Below, in pieces: positions 1-5,696 of a stretch of 9,746 nt of DNA. Every line of letters starts with the position of its first letter. The first letter of the stretch is position 1. The position numbers and the translations under genes are program-made. Source of the stretch: Oscillospiraceae bacterium (GTDB lineage Bacteria > Bacillota > Clostridia > UMGS1883); NCBI GenBank assembly GCA_022508735.1, contig JAFLUQ010000086.1, forward strand, positions 1-9,746, read 5' to 3'. Under the pieces are notes generated by a model. That model did not search any database and had not been told where the DNA came from. It saw nothing but the letters and a program-made list of their open reading frames with translations.

Positions 1-224
1 TCGGCGACGAGAAGCAGATAACCGGCCGTCCCGCCGACGATATCCCCAACGAGCTTGATAAGTTCCGCGAGGAGATAAAGGAATATATCGAGCAGGACGA
101 AGACGTTCTGAGCTACGCTCTGTTCGGTCAGGTGGCCACCAAGTTCTTCAAGTTCCGTCAGGCCGGAAAGTACGGCCTTGATGCCGAGCTTGCCGACGCT
201 AAGGATAAGGTTCATCCCATGTAA
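1..224 (+). CDS. Oxaloacetate decarboxylase alpha / pyruvate carboxylase subunit B, C-terminal part
   Basis: Only the last 73 codons are present, with the first full codon at base 3 and a TAA stop at 222-224. The reading frame contains the conserved signature of the PYC_OADA carboxylase domain: an acidic helix (KFREEIKEYIEQDEDV) followed by LSYALFGQVATKFFKFR. Proteins of this family move carboxylate from carboxybiotin to or from pyruvate, as the carboxyltransferase subunit of sodium-pumping oxaloacetate decarboxylase or of two-subunit pyruvate carboxylase. The protein ends in KVHPM directly after this domain. There is no biotinyl domain with a biotin-attachment lysine (AMKM-like), so the biotin carrier should be a separate protein, as in split systems. 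A strong terminator follows at once, so this is the last gene of its transcript. Choosing between the decarboxylase and carboxylase role would need the upstream genes. Confidence 0.85.
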   Translation, partial: GDEKQITGRPADDIPNELDKFREEIKEYIEQDEDVLSYALFGQVATKFFKFRQAGKYGLDAELADAKDKVHPM

Positions 225-260
225 AAAAATGACAGGGACTGCACGGCAGTCCCTGTTTTT
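225..260 (+). terminator. Rho-independent terminator after the OadA/PycB-like gene
   Basis: A perfect 11-bp inverted repeat, ACAGGGACTGC / GCAGTCCCTGT (232-242 and 246-256), encloses a 3-base loop and runs into TTTTT (256-260). It starts 7 bases after the stop codon. The A-run at 223-228 can pair with the T-run, so the structure could also work on the opposite strand. Confidence 0.9.
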
Positions 261-263
261 ATG

Positions 264-292
264 TTGACAGAGTGTGACTTTTTGTGTATAAT
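264..292 (+). promoter_or_regulatory. Perfect consensus sigma-A promoter for the stalk-protein gene
   Basis: TTGACA (264-269) and TATAAT (287-292) are separated by exactly 17 bases, the full housekeeping consensus. Transcription should begin near base 299, about 25 bases before the start codon. No inverted repeat that could be an operator overlaps it, so strong constitutive expression is the simplest reading. Confidence 0.88.
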
Positions 293-324
293 ATATGTAA
301 AAGAGTTCAAAGGAGGATATAAAT

Positions 325-1374
325 ATGAAAAAGTTTTTATCTGTAGTGCTTGTTTGTCTTATCCTGCTTGCGGCCCTGCCTGCAGGAGCAGAGAACGATA
401 TCAGCGTGATACTTGACGGAGAGCCCATTGCTTTTGATGTTAAGCCCATGATGATCGAGGGGCGCGTTATGGTTCCGCTTCGTGCAATTTTTGAGGCCTT
501 TGGCGTGGCTGTGGACTATGACGGTGAGACTCGCAAAATAACTGCATATCCCGGCGAGTCTACAATAGTTCTCACCGTTGACAGCAAAGAAATGTACATA
601 GGCGACAGGCTTGTGACCCTCGACGTTCCTGCCACTGTGATAGACGGCCGCACCCTTGTGCCGGTCCGTGCCGTATCCGAGGCTTTGGACTGCGATGTTC
701 AGTGGGATCAGGATACCTATTCGGTAATTATTACAAGCAATATTGCGATCGTAGATCTTAACCCGATAATTGACCTTTCGGACGATAAAGACGGCAAGAA
801 GAAGGCAATGCTCATTAAGACGAGGTATTATTTTGAGCAGACTACCATGCCAAAGCTGATTGCAGAGGGCGGCGCTGAACTCAGCAATATGATGATGAAC
901 GATCCCACAGGCTTTGTTGCGCAGATAGACAACGTGGCATGGTCAAGGGCAATGAACACCATAATTATAAATCAGCTTATCGATGGCGATGAGGTGCACG
1001 TAATAAGCAGCGAAGACGATCTTTACGCACTTTTGGCTGATATGGCCGACAGGTACTCTCTTCATGCCTATCAGAATTACAATGCAGACGCGATGATGCT
1101 TGGCGACAATTACTACATCATTCTGTATCTGGCTGAAATAGAGGACGCGCTTACTATCGGAAAATATGCGGCTATAGTCTGCAGCCCGCGGGGAGAGATG
1201 TCCTATTTCCTTATGGAGCAGAGCTTTGACGGTTATTATATGCTTAGCTCTCCCACTGTTGACGGTCACAAGAATTACGGCCTTGTCGAAGGCGATCTGG
1301 AGGCCTTCCTTACAGGGATAGAGACAATATTAGAAAATGGCAAAACACCGGCAGCAGTAACAGTAAGAAACTGA
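325..1374 (+). CDS. Secreted stalk-domain (copper amine oxidase N-like) protein with unrecognised C-terminal region
   Basis: The 349-residue protein begins with a Sec signal peptide: KK at residues 2-3, a hydrophobic stretch at about 5-18, and a likely cleavage site after AGA (residue 22). There is no convincing lipobox. Two copies of a copper-amine-oxidase-N-like (stalk, PF07833 type) repeat follow at about 27-74 and 83-137. Each has the pattern 'I-[DE]-G-R-x-[ML]-V-P-[LV]-R-A' (EGRVMVPLRAI and DGRTLVPVRAV), then an E-A-[FL] turn and a V-x-[YW]-D strand. These domains are common in exported Clostridia proteins and are thought to be binding or structural, not enzymatic, modules. Residues from about 145 to 349 match no family I know. 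They are rich in acidic, aromatic and Met residues and have no membrane anchor or sortase motif. The ATG start is supported by AGGAGG at 311-316, 8 bases upstream. The gene has its own promoter and terminator, so it is monocistronic. Confidence 0.85.
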   Translation: MKKFLSVVLVCLILLAALPAGAENDISVILDGEPIAFDVKPMMIEGRVMVPLRAIFEAFGVAVDYDGETRKITAYPGESTIVLTVDSKEMYIGDRLVTLDVPATVIDGRTLVPVRAVSEALDCDVQWDQDTYSVIITSNIAIVDLNPIIDLSDDKDGKKKAMLIKTRYYFEQTTMPKLIAEGGAELSNMMMNDPTGFVAQIDNVAWSRAMNTIIINQLIDGDEVHVISSEDDLYALLADMADRYSLHAYQNYNADAMMLGDNYYIILYLAEIEDALTIGKYAAIVCSPRGEMSYFLMEQSFDGYYMLSSPTVDGHKNYGLVEGDLEAFLTGIETILENGKTPAAVTVRN

Positions 1375-1387
1375 TCGCAGTAACAGC

Positions 1388-1420
1388 AAACCACCGACCG
1401 CAGATGCGGTCGGTGGTTTT
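1388..1420 (+). terminator. Strong terminator between convergent stalk and RHH genes
   Basis: A perfect 14-bp stem, AAACCACCGACCGC / GCGGTCGGTGGTTT (1388-1401 and 1406-1419), with a 4-base loop ends in TTTT. It lies 13 bases after the stalk-gene stop. On the minus strand the stem is followed only by TTTGCTG, so it may stop leftward RHH transcripts less well. Confidence 0.9.
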
Positions 1421-1454
1421 GTATGGGAATCTGTGCGCCGAACAATAATATATC

Positions 1455-1673
1455 CTATTCCTCATTCGGCTCTCTCGTTATCATTTCCACCCCGTCGGCG
1501 GCAAGCCGTTCGCGGAGCAGGGAATTTATGAGTCCGTTGACAGATAAGCCTCTTTCATTGCAATAGGATTGAATGATCTCTTTGTTGCCTTTCAGGACTT
1601 TTAATTCGATTCTGTCATAGGCCTTAGCGGTATATTTGGCTGTTGCACTACGCTGCGCAGGTGTCAATGGCAT
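1455..1673 (-). CDS. Orphan ribbon-helix-helix (Arc/MetJ-type) DNA-binding protein
   Basis: The protein has 72 residues. Its core, residues 20-58, fits the ribbon-helix-helix fold. A beta strand (DRIELKVLKG) is followed by helix 1 (KEIIQSYCNERG), a turn with LSVNG, and helix 2 (LINSLLRERL). Strands of this type pair in a dimer and insert into the DNA major groove. Small proteins with the same layout are common in Clostridia chromosomes and mobile elements as antitoxins or autoregulatory repressors. The start at 1673 is chosen because a G-rich Shine-Dalgarno sequence lies 8 bases upstream and the homology begins there. The open frame extends upstream to 1871 but encodes Cys-rich, low-quality sequence across the AT-rich regulatory region. 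No toxin-like gene lies next to it on either side. Targets are unknown, but autoregulation through the palindromes at 1703-1718 and 1745-1764 is plausible. The fold call is fairly sure and the role is not. Confidence 0.78.
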   Translation of the reverse strand: MPLTPAQRSATAKYTAKAYDRIELKVLKGNKEIIQSYCNERGLSVNGLINSLLRERLAADGVEMITREPNEE

Positions 1674-1681
1674 ATTATTTA

Positions 1682-1690
1682 CCCCCCCTT
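1682..1690 (-). promoter_or_regulatory. G7-containing ribosome binding site of the RHH gene
   Basis: On the minus strand the sequence AAAGGGGGGG precedes TAAATAAT and the ATG at 1673, so the purine-rich site sits 8 bases from the start. This decides the start codon. The run of seven identical bases inside the site is unusual and could be prone to slippage. Confidence 0.65.
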
Positions 1691-1702
1691 TGTACAAATT
1701 GC

Positions 1703-1718
1703 ATATTGACGTCCATAT
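1703..1718. promoter_or_regulatory. Palindrome 1 upstream of the RHH gene, candidate operator
   Basis: ATATTGACGTCCATAT is a 16-bp palindrome with a perfect GACGTC core and one mismatched pair (1707/1714). It shares the 9-mer ATATTGACG with palindrome 2. It lies about 30-45 bases upstream of the RHH start codon, just downstream of the predicted transcription start. Confidence 0.45.
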
Positions 1719-1730
1719 ATTTTTGCAAAC

Positions 1731-1759
1731 TTTACACATTGAAAATATATTGACGACAA
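1731..1759 (-). promoter_or_regulatory. Possible sigma-A promoter of the RHH gene
   Basis: On the minus strand TTGTCG (1759-1754) and TGTAAA (1736-1731) are 17 bases apart, each matching 4 of 6 consensus bases. Transcription would start near 1724. Palindrome 2 covers the -35 element and palindrome 1 lies just after the start, an arrangement expected for repression. The AT-rich surroundings make false matches likely. Confidence 0.4.
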
Positions 1760-1764
1760 TATAT
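1745..1764. promoter_or_regulatory. Palindrome 2 upstream of the RHH gene, candidate operator
   Basis: ATATATTG and CAATATAT form a perfect 8-bp inverted repeat around ACGA, 20 bp in all. Its centre is 44 bp from that of palindrome 1, about four helical turns, which would place two bound dimers on nearly the same face of the DNA. Confidence 0.5.
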
Positions 1765-1835
1765 AATATAACTGAGCTTCGATTTTTGCTGCGAAACAAG
1801 CACTCATTGTTACAACACAAGTCCATGTGGGGATA

Positions 1836-1870
1836 GGCGGGCAAATGCCCGCCGCATTCCTCACTCCTCA
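1836..1870 (-). repeat. GC-rich hairpin with TGAGGAR heptamers beyond mutS2
   Basis: On the minus strand two TGAGGAR heptamers (within 1857-1870) precede a perfect 8-bp inverted repeat, GGCGGGCA / TGCCCGCC (1836-1853), starting 25 bases past the mutS2 stop. No T-run follows on either strand, so it is not a standard intrinsic terminator. It may protect the mutS2 mRNA end, pause polymerase, or be part of a short dispersed repeat. One copy in a window cannot settle this. Confidence 0.5.
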
Positions 1871-1877
1871 TTGAAGC

Positions 1878-4253
1878 CTATTTAATTTCTACGATCGTTA
1901 CGCCGCTTTCTCCCTCGCCGTACTTGCCGAGGCGGTAGCTCCGTGCGTGGGGGTGGTGGCGAAGAAGGTCGTGTATGGCATTTCTGAGAGCGCCGGTGCC
2001 CTTGCCGTGGATGATGCTCACGCTTTCAAGACGGGCTATGGCCGCCTCGTCAAGATACTTGTCGGCAGCCATAACAGCCTCGTCGGCCAGCATGCCGCGC
2101 AGGTCTATCTCGCTTTTGACAACTGTGCTGTTGAAGCCTCCGCCGCCGGAATTTATTGTGGCTGTTTTCTTTTTCTTCTGCCCGGCAGGCTCACGCAGGG
2201 CCGTGACGTTGGCTGTGACCTGCAAAATGCCCATCTGAAGGCGAACGTTGCCGTTTTTGTCGGGCAGGGTCAGAACGGTGCCGTTCTGATTCATGGTGGT
2301 TATCTCGACCTCCATGCCTGGGCGCAGCTTTTTCGGGTCTATGTGCTGACCCTTGACGCTGAACACGTCCTCGCTGAGAGCCTCCTCCATTTTTCCCATG
2401 CCGCTCCTGAGCTTCTGCCGTCCCTCCTCAAGGGCCTTACGGTTATCCTCATGGGCGTGCTTTAAGAGCTCCTGCATCTCGCGCACTATTTTATCAGCCT
2501 CGCGCTTTGCCTGCTCGTAGAGCTTCTTCGCGTCGCGGCGGGCGTCGTTCATGATTTTTTCTTTTTGCTTCTCTATGCTCTCACGCTGGCGCAGTGCGGT
2601 CTCGCGGGCGGCCAGTGTCTCGGCCTTGGCGGCCTCCACGCCCTCCAGCTCGCGCTCGGCCTTAAGGCGGCTCTCCTCGAGGGAGGTGATAACGTCCTCA
2701 AAGCGGGTGTTGTCCTTGGTGACAAGCTCCTTGGCGCGGTCGATAATATCTTCCTCCAAGCCAAGCCGCTGGGATATGGCGAAGGCATTGCTCTTGCCCG
2801 GAACGCCTATAAGCAGCTTATAGGTGGGGCGAAGGCTCTCCACGTCAAACTCACAGGCTGCGTTCTCCACACGGTCGGTAGACAGGGCGTAGAGCTTTAT
2901 CTCGCTGTAGTGGGTGGTGGCGGCTGTCTTGGCGCCCACCATTTTCACCCTTTCGAGTATGGCCACGGCCAGTGCTGCACCCTCGATGGGGTCCGTACCG
3001 GCGCCCAGCTCATCGAAGAGCACGAGCGACTTGTAGTCGGCCTTTTTTAATATGTCGATAATGTTCACGATATGTGAGCTGAAGGTACTCAGTGATTGCT
3101 CGATGGACTGCTCGTCGCCTATATCGGCAAACACGTTTTCAAAAATGGCTATCTCGCTCTCCTCGCCCGCCGGAATGTGCAGCCCAGCCTGAGCCATGAG
3201 CGTCAGCAGACCGAGCGTTTTCAGCGAAACAGTCTTGCCGCCGGTGTTAGGGCCGGTTATAACGAGGGTGTCGAAGTCCTTTCCGAGGTAGATATCCGTG
3301 GGAACGACGGTGTTTTTGTCTATCAGCGGGTGGCGACCCTTCTTGATGTCGATCACTCCGTCGGAATTGAGCCGCGGCGCCGCGCCGTTCATAGAGCGTG
3401 ACAGCTTGCCCTTGGCGAAGATGAAATCAAGCTCGCTGATTACCTCGCAGTCGCGGCGGATAAGCTCGGCCTCCTGAGCTACCTTAGCGGAAAACTCCAT
3501 GAGTATACGCTCGATCTCCTCCTGCTCCTCACCCATGAGGGCACGAAGCTGGTTGTTCACCTCCACGGCGGCCATGGGCTCAATAAAGACCGTCGCGCCG
3601 CTTGAGGAGCTGTCGTGCACTATGCCGGGCACCGCGCCCTTATGCTCGCTTTTTACGGGAATAACAAAGCGGTCGCCGCGCATGGTGACTATGGCGTCCT
3701 GAAGTATCATGTTGTAGCGCGGTGACTTTATCATGTCGTTAAGCACATCGCGAACCTTGTTGTTCATTGAGCGTATGCGCTTGCGCACTCTTGAAAGCTC
3801 GGGCGAGGCCTCGTCGGCCATTTCCTCATCACTGAGTATGCAGCCGAAGATAGACTGCTCCAGCCGCTTGTTTTCGTCAAGCCCGGCTGCCGCCATGCTT
3901 ATCTGGGGGAAGGAGGTCTCAAATTCCTCCTCATCGAGGTACCCCTTAAGCGCCCGCGCTATGCGCAGGGTGTGAGCTACCAGCAATAGGTCAGCCATGG
4001 TGAGTATGCCTCCGGCCGCCGCCCGCATGACCGCGCCCTTTGCGCTTCTTATGGGGCTGAGAGGCGGCGCACCCTTTTTGAGTATAAGAGTCTCGGCCTC
4101 GGTGGTCTGGCTGAGCAGCCGCGAGCACTCGTATATGTCGTCCACCGGCTTCAGACTGAGGCAGCGTTCTCTTGTGGGCTCACAGACTGCCATTTCCGCA
4201 AGCCGTTCGGTTATTTTATTAAATTCGAGGACCCTCAGGGTCTTTTCTTCCAT
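1878..4253 (-). CDS. mutS2: MutS2 family ATPase/Smr nuclease
   Basis: This is a full-length MutS2, 791 residues, matching the usual 780-790. The N-terminal MutS-like core and clamp spans about 1-320. The ABC-type ATPase has Walker A GPNTGGKT (334-341), a signature region STFSSH (389-394) and Walker B LVLFDELGAGTD (410-421). A charged coiled coil covers about 520-625, and an SH3/KOW-like segment about 642-686. The C-terminal Smr domain (714-791) carries IDLRG and HGKGTG (749-754). It lacks the mismatch-recognition domain of MutS1. Members have been linked to suppression of recombination, and in Bacillus subtilis to detecting collided ribosomes. The start at 4253 gives MEEKTLRVLEFNKI, the family's normal N-terminus. 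The 20-residue upstream extension is rejected. An AAGGA site lies about 11 bases upstream. It is the last gene of a leftward operon, 26 bases after the metallopeptidase gene. Confidence 0.95.
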   Translation of the reverse strand: MEEKTLRVLEFNKITERLAEMAVCEPTRERCLSLKPVDDIYECSRLLSQTTEAETLILKKGAPPLSPIRSAKGAVMRAAAGGILTMADLLLVAHTLRIARALKGYLDEEEFETSFPQISMAAAGLDENKRLEQSIFGCILSDEEMADEASPELSRVRKRIRSMNNKVRDVLNDMIKSPRYNMILQDAIVTMRGDRFVIPVKSEHKGAVPGIVHDSSSSGATVFIEPMAAVEVNNQLRALMGEEQEEIERILMEFSAKVAQEAELIRRDCEVISELDFIFAKGKLSRSMNGAAPRLNSDGVIDIKKGRHPLIDKNTVVPTDIYLGKDFDTLVITGPNTGGKTVSLKTLGLLTLMAQAGLHIPAGEESEIAIFENVFADIGDEQSIEQSLSTFSSHIVNIIDILKKADYKSLVLFDELGAGTDPIEGAALAVAILERVKMVGAKTAATTHYSEIKLYALSTDRVENAACEFDVESLRPTYKLLIGVPGKSNAFAISQRLGLEEDIIDRAKELVTKDNTRFEDVITSLEESRLKAERELEGVEAAKAETLAARETALRQRESIEKQKEKIMNDARRDAKKLYEQAKREADKIVREMQELLKHAHEDNRKALEEGRQKLRSGMGKMEEALSEDVFSVKGQHIDPKKLRPGMEVEITTMNQNGTVLTLPDKNGNVRLQMGILQVTANVTALREPAGQKKKKTATINSGGGGFNSTVVKSEIDLRGMLADEAVMAADKYLDEAAIARLESVSIIHGKGTGALRNAIHDLLRHHPHARSYRLGKYGEGESGVTIVEIK

Positions 4254-4279
4254 TTGGTTCACATTCCTTTTATTATATT

Positions 4280-4930
4280 TTACAGTCCCAGCTCCCGCCG
4301 GCGCTTGGCGCACTCATTCAGTAACTCCTTCTGCGCCTCATAGTCCGGGCAGAAGCTGCGCACCAAGGCCCAGAAATCCCGGCTGTGATCGTGGTGCGAG
4401 GTGTGGGCCAACTCGTGGATTATCACGTAGTCCACCGCCGATTCGGGAGCCATCATCAGGTACAGACTGAAATTCAGCCCGTTCTTTCCGTTGCAGCTGC
4501 CCCAGCGGGTGCGGGCGGAATTTATTTTTATATAGGTGTATTTAAGCCCGGTTTTCTCCGATATGGCCTTAACCTTTTTGGGTAAGATCTCATTTGCGGC
4601 CATTCGGTATATCCTTTCGGCATATTCCGCGGTGTTTTCTGTTGGCAGGCGAAAGCCGACACCGGGATAAAAGCCGATTTTCCCGCCCATTGGCTCTGAT
4701 ATGGGATAGTCTTTGCCAAGAAAGGGGAGCTTATCCTCGTGAGTGAGCTCTGCGCTCGCTTCCGCGTTTTTTCGGCGCAGGGCCTCCTCCGCCCAACCGC
4801 GGTGCTTTTCGATAAAAGAGTCAACGGCGGAGTGGGGCATTCCGTATGGGTAGCGCACCTCAAGTATGTAGCCGGGCTGCGGATAAAGGCCGATGCTTTT
4901 TCTTTTTTGCGGCTTAAGTACAATGTTCAT
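4280..4930 (-). CDS. YgjP/DUF45-type M48-like zinc metallopeptidase
   Basis: The protein has 216 residues from the chosen start. It shows the zinc-binding HELAH motif (172-176), with a third likely ligand at His182 in the DHSRDFW segment, and the family hallmark RWGSC (142-146) preceded by YIKINSAR. This is the YgjP/SprT-like DUF45 layout, with a beta-rich N-terminal half and a catalytic C-terminal helix pair. There is no signal peptide or membrane segment, so it is cytoplasmic. Substrates are not known for most members. The related eukaryotic SprT/Wss1 proteases cleave DNA-protein crosslinks, which would suit its place between nth and mutS2, but this is inference. The start at 4930 overlaps the nth stop as ATGA, typical of translational coupling. 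An in-frame ATG at 4945 would add five residues (MHEEN) but has no visible Shine-Dalgarno site. All predicted zinc ligands are present. Confidence 0.85.
   Translation of the reverse strand: MNIVLKPQKRKSIGLYPQPGYILEVRYPYGMPHSAVDSFIEKHRGWAEEALRRKNAEASAELTHEDKLPFLGKDYPISEPMGGKIGFYPGVGFRLPTENTAEYAERIYRMAANEILPKKVKAISEKTGLKYTYIKINSARTRWGSCNGKNGLNFSLYLMMAPESAVDYVIIHELAHTSHHDHSRDFWALVRSFCPDYEAQKELLNECAKRRRELGL
4927..4930 (-). other. ATGA start/stop overlap coupling nth to the metallopeptidase gene
   Basis: On the minus strand the TGA stop of nth (4929-4927) shares two bases with the ATG at 4930-4928. With no strong Shine-Dalgarno site for the downstream gene, re-initiation by the terminating ribosome is the likely way it is translated. 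Confidence 0.65.
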
Positions 4931-5553
4931 ATTTTCTTCATGCATATCGGCGCTGCCGGGCAGACCTCACAGCGGGGCTTTCTCGCGTCGCATATCGCAC
5001 GGCCGTGGAGCACCAGCCGGTGGCAGAAGTCAGACTGCCTCTCTTTTGGGAACAGGCCTTCAACGTCAAACTCCACCTTTGTCGGGTCGGTCTCGGTAGT
5101 GAGGCCCACACGTTTAAGGAGCCGCTTTGCATGGGTGTCTATGACCATGCCGCCCTTATGGAACACGTCGCCGAGGATGAGATTCGCAGTCTTGCGCCCC
5201 ACGCCGGGGAGGCTCAGAAGGTCCTCCATAGTGTCAGGCACCTCTCCGCCGTATACCTCTATAAGCCTCTGGCAGCAGCCGATGATATTCTTTGCCTTGT
5301 TGTGGTAAAAGCCCGTGGGCTTTATGTCCTGCTCCAGCTCCTCAAGGTCGGCATTTGCAAAGGCGTGTACGTCCGGGTACTTGGGGAAGAGCGTTTTGGT
5401 GACTATATTTACCCGCGCGTCGGTGCACTGAGCCGCCAGCTGCACCGATATCAGCAGCTGCAAGGCGTTCACGGTGTCCAGCGAGCATTCCGCGTCGGGA
5501 TAGGTTTCCTCCATTATGTTCATAAATTCAAGGGCGCGTTCTTCTCTTGTCAT
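4927..5553 (-). CDS. nth: Endonuclease III (DNA glycosylase/AP lyase)
   Basis: The 208-residue protein is a complete Nth, close to the 211 residues of the E. coli enzyme. It removes oxidised pyrimidines from DNA and nicks at the abasic site by beta-elimination, in base excision repair. The helix-hairpin-helix motif LPGVGRKTA (115-123) contains the catalytic lysine, Lys121. The catalytic aspartate is Asp139 in VIDTHAKR. Four cysteines at 188, 195, 198 and 204 give the C-x6-C-x2-C-x5-C pattern that holds the 4Fe-4S cluster. The start at 5553 follows AGAGG by about 10 bases. It is the first gene of the leftward operon with the metallopeptidase and mutS2, and is divergent from alaS. Confidence 0.96.
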   Translation of the reverse strand: MTREERALEFMNIMEETYPDAECSLDTVNALQLLISVQLAAQCTDARVNIVTKTLFPKYPDVHAFANADLEELEQDIKPTGFYHNKAKNIIGCCQRLIEVYGGEVPDTMEDLLSLPGVGRKTANLILGDVFHKGGMVIDTHAKRLLKRVGLTTETDPTKVEFDVEGLFPKERQSDFCHRLVLHGRAICDARKPRCEVCPAAPICMKKI

Positions 5554-5587
5554 GATAAAAATACCTCTTTAGAGTCTTTTTCTTATT

Positions 5588-5617
5588 ATTTTATCACAGT
5601 ATGGTATAAAAAATCAA
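5588..5617 (-). promoter_or_regulatory. Probable promoter of the nth operon
   Basis: On the minus strand TTGATT (5617-5612) and TAAAAT (5593-5588) are separated by 18 bases, giving a predicted start about 25-30 bases before the nth ATG. It is weaker than the divergent alaS promoter. The -35 boxes of the two lie back to back with 9 bases between them. Confidence 0.5.
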
Positions 5618-5626
5618 GATATTTCC

Positions 5627-5655
5627 TTGACAAATCAATAAGAAAATTATATAAT
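5627..5655 (+). promoter_or_regulatory. Perfect consensus sigma-A promoter for alaS
   Basis: TTGACA (5627-5632) and TATAAT (5650-5655) are exactly 17 bases apart. Transcription should start near 5662, leaving a leader of about 35 bases before the alaS ATG. That is far too short for a T-box riboswitch, so tRNA-dependent antitermination from this promoter is unlikely. Confidence 0.9.
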
Positions 5656-5681
5656 ATTTACAATTAGGGTAAAAAGATTTT

Positions 5682-5687
5682 AAGGAG
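5682..5687 (+). promoter_or_regulatory. Ribosome binding site that sets the alaS start
   Basis: AAGGAG at 5682-5687 is 9 bases before the ATG at 5697. An in-frame TTG at 5688 touches this site and cannot be the start. The next ATG, at 5706, is less well spaced. Confidence 0.85.
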
Positions 5688-5696
5688 TTGACATAT

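Noticed and set aside
1703..1770. Plus-strand promoters from TTGACG at 1706 and 1750 with nearby TATAAT
   Set aside because: The TATAAT at 1762-1767 is only 6 bases from the second TTGACG and too far from the first. No plus-strand gene follows.
1674..1871. Open 66-codon upstream extension of the RHH frame, and an overlapping 61-codon minus-strand frame
   Set aside because: Both cross the AT-rich regulatory stretch and the GC hairpin, encode Cys-rich low-quality sequence, and ignore the clear ribosome binding site at 1682-1690.
1947..3050. Several plus-strand open frames opposite mutS2
   Set aside because: They have no recognisable domains, no start signals and mutual overlap. The mutS2 frame explains the region fully.
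4254..4313. A mutS2 start 20 codons upstream
   Set aside because: It would overlap the end of the metallopeptidase gene and add sequence unlike MutS2. MEEKTLRVLEF is the usual family N-terminus.
5656..5696. T-box or other riboswitch before alaS
   Set aside because: The predicted leader is about 35 bases and contains no hairpin or terminator.
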